From CAYSUS01 sp964434165 (lineage in GTDB: Bacteria > Planctomycetota > Planctomycetia > Pirellulales > Thermoguttaceae), in the NCBI GenBank assembly GCA_964434165.1, contig CAYSUS010000072.1, forward strand, positions 1-35,813: a stretch of 35,813 bases of DNA, given 5' to 3'. The notes beneath the pieces are model-generated. The model ran no database searches. It saw only the letters and a program-made list of their open reading frames with translations, and was not told the DNA's origin. Both the position numbers and the translations under genes were made by a program. Positions 16,575-24,802 of this stretch are shown here, piece by piece. Position 1 is the first letter of the stretch; each line of letters starts with the position of its first letter.

Positions 16575-17510
16575 GTGAGGTACCTCATCGGCACGGACGA
16601 AGCCGGCTACGGTCCGAACCTCGGGCCGCTCGTCGTCGCGGCCACGGTCTGGGAGCTCCGCGGCCGGGAGGCGGAAGCCGGTCTCTTCCGCGCCCCGCCT
16701 CCCGGCAGCGCCGCCGAGGCCATCGCCGACTCCAAGACCCTCTACCAGCCCGGCAAGGGGCTGCGCCTGTTGGAGCGAGGAGTGCTCGCCGCGCTGGGCG
16801 TGCTCGGGCGCTGGCCGGCCTCGTGGTGCGACGTGTGGGAGGCGCTCGACCCCCGCGCGGGCGCCACGCTCGCCGCCGATCCGTGCTACGCCGGGTATCG
16901 CGCGCGTGTGCCCGTCGAGGGGGACGGCGAAGACGTGCGGGCGCTGGCACGGTCGCTCCACGACGACTGGACTACGGACGGCGTGCGGCTGGTCGAGGTC
17001 CGCTGCCGGGCCGTGTTCCCGGAGGAGTTCAACGCCCTGTGCGAAGAGCACGGGAACAAGGCGACCGCGCTCTCGCACGCCACCCTCGACCTGGCCGCCA
17101 AGATGATGCAGTCGCTCGACGCCGCGCCCGTCGCCGTGCTCTGCGACAAGCACGGGGGGCGCAACCGCTACGCGGATCTCTTGGCCGGGCACTTCCCCGC
17201 GGCGTTCATCCAGATCCACGGCGAGAGCCGCGCGCTGAGCGTGTACCGCTTCGCCTCGGCCGGGCGCCAGCTCGAATTCCGTTTCCAGTCGAAGGGCGAT
17301 TCGCACGCGCCGGCGGCCCTGGCCTCGATGACCGCGAAGTATCTCCGCGAGCTGGCCATGCGGGCATTCAACGAGTACTGGCTTGCCCAGGTGCCGGGCC
17401 TGTCGCCCACGGCCGGATACCCGGCCGACGCCAAGCGGTTCAAGCGGGCCATTGCCGCGCGCCAGGCGGAATTGGGAGTTTCGGACCGCGCGTTGTGGCG
17501 GGCGAGGTAG
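16575..17510 (+). CDS. RNase HII-like nuclease-fold protein, larger than the housekeeping enzyme
   Basis: 311 residues from GTG 16575. The first residues, IGTDEAGYGPNLGPLV, match the RNase HII motif (G-I-D-E-A-G-R-G), giving catalytic Asp8 and Glu9. Asp191 in VLCDKHGG is in the right order for a third metal ligand, and LASMTAKYLREL resembles the ASILAKV helix. The fold is therefore RNase H2-like, with hydrolysis of RNA in RNA/DNA hybrids as the family activity. It is about 100 residues longer than typical RnhB, and the usual Arg/Lys of DEAGRG is Tyr. It could be a divergent accessory copy, with the true rnhB elsewhere. There is no clear ribosome-binding site before the GTG. Confidence 0.85.
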   Translation: MRYLIGTDEAGYGPNLGPLVVAATVWELRGREAEAGLFRAPPPGSAAEAIADSKTLYQPGKGLRLLERGVLAALGVLGRWPASWCDVWEALDPRAGATLAADPCYAGYRARVPVEGDGEDVRALARSLHDDWTTDGVRLVEVRCRAVFPEEFNALCEEHGNKATALSHATLDLAAKMMQSLDAAPVAVLCDKHGGRNRYADLLAGHFPAAFIQIHGESRALSVYRFASAGRQLEFRFQSKGDSHAPAALASMTAKYLRELAMRAFNEYWLAQVPGLSPTAGYPADAKRFKRAIAARQAELGVSDRALWRAR

Positions 17511-17570
17511 GTAGATTTGCTTCAGGCCGCGCGTCACCAGTCCTTGTGGGGGTAGAGCGTCGCATGCTGC

Positions 17571-17599
17571 TTGTCCCGTCGTCCCGCGGCGATTACTCT
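17571..17599 (+). promoter_or_regulatory. Sigma70-like promoter for the PEP-CTERM gene
   Basis: TTGTCC (17571-17576), 17-base spacer, TACTCT (17594-17599), 55 bases before the ATG. Confidence 0.4.
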
Positions 17600-17654
17600 G
17601 GAAGACTCTGCCAGCATCCCCCACCGCAAGCCTACCCGTAGAGAGAGATCGGCC

Positions 17655-19088
17655 ATGCGCCCTTGCTTCGCCACGACGCTCTTCGCCCTGCTCGCCGCCG
17701 CTTCCGCCCGGGCCGACATCGTCCGCTACCAGTGGACCGCGGACGCCGGCGATGGTCTGTGGAGCACCGCGGGCAACTGGAACGAGATGGATGGGAGCAC
17801 CTCCGGCTCGGGCGTGCCTCTCGCGGAGTCCGTGTCCACGATCGTGCCGGGCGCCGCGCATCAGTTCACGCAGTTGAAGAACTCGGGCACGCCAACCATT
17901 CGCGTCGATGGCCGGTACTCGATCCGCGAGGTGCAGGTCGAGTGGACCCGCTGGGAGACGACCAACGCCCCCTACGGCTGGCGCGACGACGGCGTGTGGC
18001 AGGGCGGAAGCGCGACCAGCACGACCGACATGGTATGGAACGGCACCGTGCCCGACGCACGCGTGCACATCACCGAGGCCCTGCGCATCGGCTGGGGCGG
18101 GGGGGACCCGTCGCCCTACCAGGCGATCGACGGATCGCTGACGACCAACGATCTGGAGTTGGTGATCGGCTCGCCTGCCGTCCGCGCCGTCCTGGAGCTC
18201 GGCAAGAAGCGCTGGACCCAGAATAAGGCGTCTCATGGGACCCTGACGGTCAACGGCGGGCGGTTCGAGGCCTACCTGAACGACCTGGAGATCGGCCGCC
18301 ACGACGCTTCTGGAGGGGGCGGAGCCGCCGTGGGCACGCTCGATCTGTCCAGCGCCGGAAGCGCCATGATCGACGTGGCGGGCAGTGTCTATCTGGGCTC
18401 CGCGCCGATCTCGGGCGCGCCCTACAGCAGCTATCGTCAAGGAGCGATGCACATCGCCCACGGGAACATCGACGTCGCCGGCAACCTCTACCTCGGCTAC
18501 GCCACTGGGGGCGAAGACGCCAACACGCCATACAAGAAGGGCTACCTCTCCATGACGAACACGACGTTCACCGTGGACGGTCAGGTGTTCATGGGAGGCC
18601 GCGAGGGGAACCAGAGCTGGCAGTTTAATACGGCGTCGATTGAAATCACGGTTGACGGGCTCAACGGGGGGCTCGACTTCACGCGGGCCGAGGATGACAC
18701 GCTCGTCATCAAGCACCCCACGGCGTCGAACGAGAACCCCGAGGGCCGCATCCACAACAGGATCGCGGTGACTTTCGCCTCCGATCCGCTCCGCCTCGAC
18801 GTGCTCGACGACGGATGGTACTGGGGCCTCCGCTGGGTCGGCGATCACGAGGACTACCTCGAAGGCCTCCTCACGGACGGCCTGGGACGGCTGGTCATCG
18901 ACGACAGCGGACTCGCCGAGCCGCTCCTGTTGCGCAGCGACCCGCTCGACTACATCACCTACGATCCGGGGACGGGATTCACTTACGTCGGGGCCAGGGT
19001 GCCGGAGCCCTCGACCTGGCTCTTGGCCCTGCTTGCCGCGCCCGCCACGCTGTTCGCGGCCCGCCGCGGGCTCAGGTCGAAGCCGTAG
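17655..19088 (+). CDS. PEP-CTERM sorted exported protein with beta-repeat body
   Basis: 477 residues. The N-terminal Sec signal MRPCFATTLFALLAAASARA is cleaved near residue 20. The body is beta-rich and low in charge, with recurring strands such as TLTVNGGRFEAYLNDLEIG, GSVYLGSAP, GNLYLGYATGG and GQVFMGGREG, typical of exported autotransporter-like passenger repeats. The C-terminus has the PEP-CTERM signal: VPEPSTW (Pro450-Glu451-Pro452), a hydrophobic stretch and the basic end AARRGLRSKP. Exosortase is expected to recognise it and send the protein to the exopolysaccharide or surface. No exosortase gene is in the window. Start ATG 17655 has a weak AGAGAGA upstream; the promoter at 17571 fits. 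Confidence 0.92.
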   Translation: MRPCFATTLFALLAAASARADIVRYQWTADAGDGLWSTAGNWNEMDGSTSGSGVPLAESVSTIVPGAAHQFTQLKNSGTPTIRVDGRYSIREVQVEWTRWETTNAPYGWRDDGVWQGGSATSTTDMVWNGTVPDARVHITEALRIGWGGGDPSPYQAIDGSLTTNDLELVIGSPAVRAVLELGKKRWTQNKASHGTLTVNGGRFEAYLNDLEIGRHDASGGGGAAVGTLDLSSAGSAMIDVAGSVYLGSAPISGAPYSSYRQGAMHIAHGNIDVAGNLYLGYATGGEDANTPYKKGYLSMTNTTFTVDGQVFMGGREGNQSWQFNTASIEITVDGLNGGLDFTRAEDDTLVIKHPTASNENPEGRIHNRIAVTFASDPLRLDVLDDGWYWGLRWVGDHEDYLEGLLTDGLGRLVIDDSGLAEPLLLRSDPLDYITYDPGTGFTYVGARVPEPSTWLLALLAAPATLFAARRGLRSKP

Positions 19089-19157
19089 GTGCAGGCGGCT
19101 TCGGAGTCCGAAAGGCCGGCGGTCGCCTTCAGGTGACGATCGGTTGCGATCGGCCTC

Positions 19158-19724
19158 TCACGCCCACCACAGCCAGGCAACGGCGATCGCCGCCCACTCG
19201 AACGTGGCGATGCCCGCGATCACGGCCGCCCCGAAGACGCTCGACCACCCCGCCTGACGCCCGATCCAGCGCCGCCACTCGGCCGGGTTGATGGGGTAGG
19301 TGCAAGGGAAGATCAGCGGCGGAGCCACGGCCATGGCGACCAGGCCCACGGCCAGCGCGCTTCGCACCTGCCACAGCGTCGCCAGGGCCCCAGCGAAGGC
19401 GAGCGCGCCCAGCAACAGCGGGACCAGCCAGCAGACCTCGCCGTAGGTGAGCGGAGTCCTCCTGCGTCGGACGGACCATTGCACGCCGAGCACCAGCGGT
19501 CCGCTGAGCAGCAGGCCCGCGCCCGTCCCGACCACGAGCCAGAGCAACACGGCCGTGGTGGACAGCTCGCCGCGCGGGTCCCAGAACAGGGCCCCCGCCA
19601 GGGCGCAACCCGCCGCGCAGCCCGCCTGAAGCATCAGCCCGTCTAGCAGCGTGAACCGTTGCCAGGGCATTTGCGCGGCTGCAGTTTCCGGGCGAACGTC
19701 TTCGAGCGCGACGTGCGCTTCCAT
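19158..19724 (-). CDS. Multi-helix membrane protein, paralogue A
   Basis: 188 residues with four or more hydrophobic segments. A short N-terminal cytosolic tail leads to WQRFTLLDGLMLQAGCAAG, then LLLSGPLVLGVQW and an IFPCTYPINPAEWRRW loop. I recognise no named family. It clearly shares WQRFT(L/V)LD, LLQAG and LSGPLVLGVQ with the next gene, so the pair arose by duplication. Start ATG 19724 is chosen; the further in-frame start at 19826 would translate through a CTCCCGGGGAG repeat region and is unlikely. No strong ribosome-binding site. Confidence 0.8.
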   Translation of the reverse strand: MEAHVALEDVRPETAAAQMPWQRFTLLDGLMLQAGCAAGCALAGALFWDPRGELSTTAVLLWLVVGTGAGLLLSGPLVLGVQWSVRRRRTPLTYGEVCWLVPLLLGALAFAGALATLWQVRSALAVGLVAMAVAPPLIFPCTYPINPAEWRRWIGRQAGWSSVFGAAVIAGIATFEWAAIAVAWLWWA

Positions 19725-19743
19725 GGCTCGTGTCAAACTCCGA

Positions 19744-19767
19744 CTCCCCGGGAGAGGGCTGGGGGAG
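19744..19767. repeat. Degenerate copy of the CTCTCCC dispersed repeat
   Basis: CTCCCCGGGAGAGGG followed by CTGGGGGAG, in the gap between the two membrane-protein genes. It matches the right half of the element at 10815-10840. Confidence 0.4.
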
Positions 19768-19895
19768 CGTCCGGTCCTCCCCTCCGTCTCCGCGATGTCC
19801 TCTCCCGCCGATTGCGTGATTCCCACCCATCGTAGCGCGACCGAACGCCAAGGCGATCCCGCCCGAAGGGGATCGCTGGGGCGGCGGACTGATCG

Positions 19896-20531
19896 TCAGC
19901 CCATGCAGATTAGCAGGGCCAGGATCACGGCCGTAAGGACGGTGGTGACGTTGCCGAACAGGTCGGTCCAGGGGCAGGGCACCCGGCGGCGGCGGCCAAA
20001 GGACAGCCAGTCGAGCAGCATGGCCAGTGCCGCGAAACCGGCCAACGGGACCACGGCCATGACCGTGAGCATGGCGAGCAGGAATCCCAGCACCCGCACG
20101 GCCATCGCGAGGGTGGTCCCTGCCGAGTCGCGGAGCAGCAGCAGCCCCAGGCCCGCAATCACGCCCACGGGCACGAGTTGGAGCAACCACAGCCTCTCGC
20201 CGTCGCCAAGCGGCCCCGAGCGATCGCGCCCCAGGTACTGCACTCCCAGCACCAGCGGTCCGCTGAGCACCGCGCCCAACCACACGGCCACACCCACCCA
20301 TGCGGCCGGATATCCCCAGTAGAGGCCGTCCGGCGCTTGGAGCACCGTCGAGACCGTGGCGATACCGGTCGCAAAGCCGGCCTGCAGCAGCAAGAGATCG
20401 AGCACAGTGAACCGCTGCCACGCAAACGGCGCCTGTTGCGGTCGATCGGAAGTATCGTCAGGCTGACGGCATGTAAGGCTCAAGATGCGGCCTCGCACCC
20501 CCTCGAAAGGGACCCTAATCAGGAACCACAT
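19896..20531 (-). CDS. Multi-helix membrane protein, paralogue B
   Basis: 211 residues if translated from ATG 20531; the start is not settled. GTG 20498 (200 residues) or TTG 20483 would give an N-terminus closer in length to paralogue A, and each has a purine-rich stretch upstream. Shared blocks: WQRFTVLDLLLLQAGFATG, LSGPLVLGVQ and a GERLWLLQLVP helix. It has at least four predicted membrane segments and ends LFGNVTTVLTAVILALLICM. It carries its own extra loop LSFGRRRRVPCPW. No functional clue beyond the tandem pairing. Confidence 0.75.
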   Translation of the reverse strand: MWFLIRVPFEGVRGRILSLTCRQPDDTSDRPQQAPFAWQRFTVLDLLLLQAGFATGIATVSTVLQAPDGLYWGYPAAWVGVAVWLGAVLSGPLVLGVQYLGRDRSGPLGDGERLWLLQLVPVGVIAGLGLLLLRDSAGTTLAMAVRVLGFLLAMLTVMAVVPLAGFAALAMLLDWLSFGRRRRVPCPWTDLFGNVTTVLTAVILALLICMG

Positions 20532-20944
20532 GCCTTGGGCGGTCGCCCCGCGCCCCGTCGGATGCCGCTCGCCGGTGCGCCTGGCGCCCCGTGCCCCCAC
20601 TTCTGTGAAAGCTCCTGCCCACTATCCATTGTATCCCCGGCCGGCCATCGTGCGATGCGTTCGGAGGGGCGGGCTCAGCCGCGACGGCTTGACCCGTCGC
20701 GTCGAGCCCCGCAAGCTGATGTCTGACACCCTGAGGGAACGCGGAGGCAACGAAGCCTCCCACTCCGGTTCCTTGTTTCTCTCCGGTTCCCATGAGCCGC
20801 CGGCCCATTCACGATGACGAAGCTGTTTCTGAGGCGTTCCCACGTTCGGGAGTTGCTCTATTGGGTGACGCCCTCGGACGCGCAGTCTCGAATCGGCGCC
20901 ACCGCCCCCAACCCATCCAGTCTGAAACGAGAGGAGCTCCTGCG
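20532..20944. other. Intergenic stretch with no recognised gene
   Basis: About 410 bases between divergent genes. I see no coding frame with sensible codon use. A minus-strand TACAAT (20628-20633) could be a -10 box for the membrane-protein gene, but its -35 region is poor. GCGTTCCCACG at 20835-20845 resembles half of the GTTCCCA dispersed repeat. Confidence 0.6.
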
Positions 20945-21946
20945 ATGCACCGACCTCGATGTTGCCTTGTTACCGCTGCTTTCGCCCTCAGCCTGACCCT
21001 GCCCCGTGCGCATGGAGCGGACGAGGCGATGTGGGTGCCGGTCCTCGACGGGGGGTTCTGGCAGATCGCCGATGACGACCCGTCCATGACCGAGGCTCGC
21101 ATCGTCGATGAGGGCACCTCGAACGTCTGCGATTTCACCATCTACCGGGATGCCCACGACCTTTGGCATGCGATCGCCTGCGTGCGGGGAACCGACCAGC
21201 CCGGCCGGCGGCTCTTCTATGAGTGGACTTCCCGGGACCTGGAGGCCGCAGGATGGCACGAGCGCCGCGAGGTGCAGTGGCCGCGCAGCCGCGTATTCGG
21301 TGACAAGCCGAGCTCGATCCAGGCGCCGCACGCCTTCACTTGGCAGGGCAAGTACTGGTGCGTGTACAATAGCAATCCCAACGGCCGCCTCATGATCAGC
21401 CCGGACGGCAGGGAGTGGAAGCCCTGGCAGAGCGCCCGGGGCGACAACGTCCTGTTTCCCTCCGGGCGCGACATCTGCGCCTACCGCGACCCGAAGTCGG
21501 GCACGTGGTACGCCTACTTCTGCGGCCACGTGGAAGAGCCCGACGGCACCCGCCGCGGCGCGATGGTCGCGCGCACGGCCAAGACGCTCACCGGGCCGTG
21601 GAGCGAGGAGGTCCTGGTCGTGCGCCGCAAGGGCAATCCCGAGTCGCCCTTCGTCCTCGACTACCAGGGAAAGTACTACCTCTTCCAGCAAACCACGGTC
21701 TATGCCTCCGACACGCCGGAGCGATTCGAGGGCGGGCCGATCACGCACCTGACGGGCATCTGGTACGGCGGCAAATACGCCCCGGAGGTCGTCGTCCACG
21801 AGGGGCAGTACTACTTCGCCGGCTACAGCCGCGGCCTGCACGTGGCGAAGATGAAGTGGGTCCAAAGGTCGGCGGCGGAGATCCAGCGCTGGCGCGACAC
21901 GGAGTGGAAGGCGCTGCTTGAAGAACGGACAAGACACCGACGCTGA
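20945..21946 (+). CDS. Secreted GH43-like five-bladed propeller protein
   Basis: 333 residues with signal peptide MHRPRCCLVTAAFALSLTLP, cleavage near AHG-AD (24). The body has GH43/62/117-type blades: FTIYRDAHDLWHAIACVRG, FYEWTSRDL, AFTWQGKYWCVYN, RDICAYRDPKSGTWYAYFCG, FVLDYQGKYYLF and YYFAGYSRGLHVAK. Asp and Glu residues at blade starts fit a retaining/inverting propeller glycosidase, but I cannot assign the catalytic triad. Likely an arabinan- or xylan-side-chain hydrolase or related exported sugar-binding propeller. GAGAGGAG sits about 10 bases before the ATG. Confidence 0.87.
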   Translation: MHRPRCCLVTAAFALSLTLPRAHGADEAMWVPVLDGGFWQIADDDPSMTEARIVDEGTSNVCDFTIYRDAHDLWHAIACVRGTDQPGRRLFYEWTSRDLEAAGWHERREVQWPRSRVFGDKPSSIQAPHAFTWQGKYWCVYNSNPNGRLMISPDGREWKPWQSARGDNVLFPSGRDICAYRDPKSGTWYAYFCGHVEEPDGTRRGAMVARTAKTLTGPWSEEVLVVRRKGNPESPFVLDYQGKYYLFQQTTVYASDTPERFEGGPITHLTGIWYGGKYAPEVVVHEGQYYFAGYSRGLHVAKMKWVQRSAAEIQRWRDTEWKALLEERTRHRR

Positions 21947-22094
21947 ATCGGGACGCCGGCGGCGCGAGAAATCGAATCGCCACGGGACGATCCGCAGATC
22001 CACGCGAGAGGAGTGTGCCCGCGCTGCCGGCGCGCGAGGGAGGGAGCGGCACTCCGCCGTGCTTGGAGGGGGACGCGTCCGCGGGGCATCCGGC
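21947..22094. other. Convergent intergenic spacer
   Basis: 148 bases between the convergent GH43-like and heparinase-like genes. No clear hairpin-plus-T terminator was seen. Confidence 0.5.
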
Positions 22095-24488
22095 TCATTT
22101 CGCTTGCGCGGTCCACGTCACCGCTTCACCCTCGGTTCGCCGCACGGCCGCCAGGGGCGAAGCCGTGGTCAAGCCGGGGATCTTCACGCCCTCGAGCGAG
22201 AAGTACACTTCGTGCCGGGTGCCGTCCTCCTCCCAGGCCGCGCCGAACAAGGGCCCCTGGACGATCCGCTCGACGGCCGGCGGGTCCTCGCCCAGGCGGA
22301 ACGGCCGCAGCACGGTGAAGAACACGGTCGCAAGCTCCTTGCCCGCGGTGGAGGCCGTCAGGTGCCACTGGTTCGGGGCGCGGTTTTCGGGCGGGGGGAT
22401 GAAACGGTCGGTCTGCTCAAAGGCGAGTGCCCGGGGGGCCACGAACGTGGTGCAAAGCCGGGCCTTGCGGCGCCGCAGGAGAACCACGCGGTCCTCCGCG
22501 CGAACCTCCATCTTCTCGAGGGCGTGGAGCCGCCACTCGAAACGGACCGGCTGGGGCGCGGCCACCTCGTCAATGACGACGAACGTGCCGGGGCGGACGT
22601 GGAGGACGTGGCGCCGGCAGCGGCTGAGCTGGTCGCCGTAGGCCGCGGAGGCGTCGGCCAAAGCGTAGTCGTAATCGGGGCCGGTCTCGAACGCGGCGAT
22701 GCGCCCGGCCGCTTCGGGCGATCGCTTCACCTGGCCCTGGCCCCCGTCGAAGGTGATGGCGTTGGCGGCCTTGGTCTCGCGGGTCCAGTTGCGGTGGTGC
22801 GCGGAGTTGAAGTGCGGATAGTAGCCCGACGCGATGGCCAGGGCCTCGCCGAAGGCCTCGATCGCGAAGGCGTTCTGGTCGGCATGCCCGTGGCTGATCG
22901 ATCCCAGCGGGCTGGAGCGGAGGAGCAGGTAGGCGTTGTTCGTCGGACGGGCGAGGTCCGCGTGCATGGCCACCAGGCCCGCGCCCGCGAAACAGCGGGC
23001 CTGCGGCAGTTCCGCAGGCGGCCGCGACCGCAGCGACGGATCGTGGAGCGAGAATCCGAGGGGGCCGCGGCCGGGGCCCGAGCCGAGCACGTCGCAGTAC
23101 CAGCGGAGATGCGGGTCGCCCAGGAGGCTGGAGAACGCGGACATCACCTCGCAGGAGGCCGGGCCGGGCGGAGCCTCTTGCCCGTCGCCGAACGGCGACA
23201 TCGCCGCGTACGGCGGGTTGGCGTACAGCTTGTAGTAGGGCGTGTTGCGGAAGAACGGCTTGTGCATCAGGTCCTCGCCGGTGGCCGCGCGCAGGGCCAC
23301 GACGAAGTGCAGCGCGAAGTCCATGTACGCGGTCCAGTACGTGGGACCCTCGTTCCAGCCCCCGTCTTCCTCGGCCCAGGCGGGGTAGGTGGTGCGGAAG
23401 AGGGTGACGACGTAGTGGAGCCAGTCGCGCGCCTCGGGCCATTCGTGCATGAAACAGATCGCGGCCTCGCCCAGGAAGCCCAGATCGCGCGCCGCGTGGC
23501 TGTGATACGGGCGGCTTTCGAAGGGGAGGCCGCGGAGGCGGGCGACGAACTGCCGGCACCGCGCCTTCATGGCCGCCTCGATCCGGGCACGCTCCCGCGG
23601 CTCGAACAGCTCGTGCGTCCAGTCATAGGCCCGCACGCCCCGCTGCATGACCCACATGGCCGGCTCGGGGTTGTGGAACAGGCTTGTCGGGCCCTCCGGG
23701 TCCCAGGCGAAGAAGTGCAGGAGGCGGCGCTTGGCCTCCAGCCCGAAGCGGCGATCGCCGCTGAGCAGATACGCCAGCGCGCAGGCTTCCATGGCGTCCA
23801 TCGGCGGGCGCGTGGCGCGGAAGACCCTCGCGAACTGGGCGTCGCGCGTCGGCCCCTTGGCGCGCACGAAGCCGGGCTCCGCGGGAAGCTCCTGCCCCAC
23901 GGCCCGGCGGGCCTCGACCAGCAGACGCTGGTACTCGTCTTCCAGGGCGTAGGCGGCTTCGGTGCGGACGCGCACCAGCGCGTCGCCCGGAAAGAAGAGC
24001 CGCGGCCGATCGCGCGGCACCCTGGTCGCCAACTCGTCGGCCGCAAGCATGGGCCATGGCCGGGCGTCGTCGGCGATGCCGAAGCGCCGCGCTCGGCTCC
24101 AGGCCATGCGACCATCGCCGATCGCGACGCCCGCGCGCCAGTGCCACGTCCCCGCCCCGATCGGCTGCTGCGGAACGTACGCGCTGGCCGCGATTCCGTC
24201 GAATCGAGTCGTCTCTCCCCGGTGGAACCCGTCGGAGCGGGAAACCTCCAGGACGTAGTCGCCCGGCGGGTCCTCCACCGGCAGCCACACAAAGCTCGGC
24301 GGATCGAAGCGCGACTGCGATCCGTGCTCCGGCGCGGGTGGGTGCTCGTCCCACTGCGGCTTGCGATCGAGCTGCTCCCGGACGGCCCGCGCCTCGCCGT
24401 CGGCGCTCTGGGGAGGCGGACCGCCGCAGGAAACCAGCAGCACGGCGGAGCCGATCAGCAGGACGACACGGGGACCAGGCAAGCGCAT
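22095..24488 (-). CDS. Heparinase II/III-like polysaccharide lyase lipoprotein
   Basis: 797 residues. Lipobox LVSC with Cys21 ends a clean hydrophobic signal (VVLLIGSAVLLVSC). An N-terminal DUF4962/FnIII-like segment (FVWLPVEDPPGDYVLEVSRS, GAGTWHWRAGV) precedes an alpha/alpha toroid of helices (PDWL-type repeats; ARDWLHYVVTLFRTTYPAW, GPTYWTAYMDFALHF). The C-terminal beta-sandwich carries GSISHGHADQNAFAIEAFG, where the His residues match the heparinase II/III HGHxD catalytic region. It should cleave uronate-containing glycans by beta-elimination at the cell surface. The start at ATG 24488 gives the ideal lipoprotein signal, although no Shine-Dalgarno sequence is visible. Divergent from the TPR lipoprotein gene. 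Confidence 0.93.
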   Translation of the reverse strand: MRLPGPRVVLLIGSAVLLVSCGGPPPQSADGEARAVREQLDRKPQWDEHPPAPEHGSQSRFDPPSFVWLPVEDPPGDYVLEVSRSDGFHRGETTRFDGIAASAYVPQQPIGAGTWHWRAGVAIGDGRMAWSRARRFGIADDARPWPMLAADELATRVPRDRPRLFFPGDALVRVRTEAAYALEDEYQRLLVEARRAVGQELPAEPGFVRAKGPTRDAQFARVFRATRPPMDAMEACALAYLLSGDRRFGLEAKRRLLHFFAWDPEGPTSLFHNPEPAMWVMQRGVRAYDWTHELFEPRERARIEAAMKARCRQFVARLRGLPFESRPYHSHAARDLGFLGEAAICFMHEWPEARDWLHYVVTLFRTTYPAWAEEDGGWNEGPTYWTAYMDFALHFVVALRAATGEDLMHKPFFRNTPYYKLYANPPYAAMSPFGDGQEAPPGPASCEVMSAFSSLLGDPHLRWYCDVLGSGPGRGPLGFSLHDPSLRSRPPAELPQARCFAGAGLVAMHADLARPTNNAYLLLRSSPLGSISHGHADQNAFAIEAFGEALAIASGYYPHFNSAHHRNWTRETKAANAITFDGGQGQVKRSPEAAGRIAAFETGPDYDYALADASAAYGDQLSRCRRHVLHVRPGTFVVIDEVAAPQPVRFEWRLHALEKMEVRAEDRVVLLRRRKARLCTTFVAPRALAFEQTDRFIPPPENRAPNQWHLTASTAGKELATVFFTVLRPFRLGEDPPAVERIVQGPLFGAAWEEDGTRHEVYFSLEGVKIPGLTTASPLAAVRRTEGEAVTWTAQAK

Positions 24489-24802
24489 GAGAAGTCGAGG
24501 GGGAGCAATCGGACGAAGGGCTGTGTGTCGCCCCGGCACCGGCGGATGCGGCCGTCAGCGCGCCGGCTTGCAGGACCGCACCATCAGCGAGTATCGCAGA
24601 ACCAGCCCGCCGCGGCGAGTCGGCGCCCCGAGGCGCCGGACCGATCCTGGTGGGTCTGCGGGTTCTGCGCCCCGCCGTCGGTTCCCCGTGCCCCTCTACG
24701 TAGTGGAGTCGCGCATCTTGGGGCCGCCTCGAAAGGTATAACAATAGATAGGGGCAGATCGGTCTCATCGGCGCCGCGTTCTGCGGCATGAAGGAAGAAG
24801 CG
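24489..24802. other. Divergent control region, no gene
   Basis: 314 bases between the heparinase-like and TPR genes. A plus-strand TTGGGG (24718-24723), then 16 bases, then AACAAT (24740-24745), overlapping TATAAC (24737-24742), is the best promoter candidate. No coding frame appears. Confidence 0.55.
24718..24745 (+). promoter_or_regulatory. Weak promoter candidate for the TPR lipoprotein gene
   Basis: TTGGGG at 24718-24723 and either TATAAC (24737-24742) or AACAAT (24740-24745). It is the only A+T-rich island in this interval and lies 58 bases before the ATG at 24803. Confidence 0.28.

Noticed and set aside
21918..24791. 957-residue plus-strand frame opposite the heparinase gene
   Set aside because: Shadow frame, rich in Arg/Val/Gly, no domain match, and it covers the real minus-strand gene entirely.
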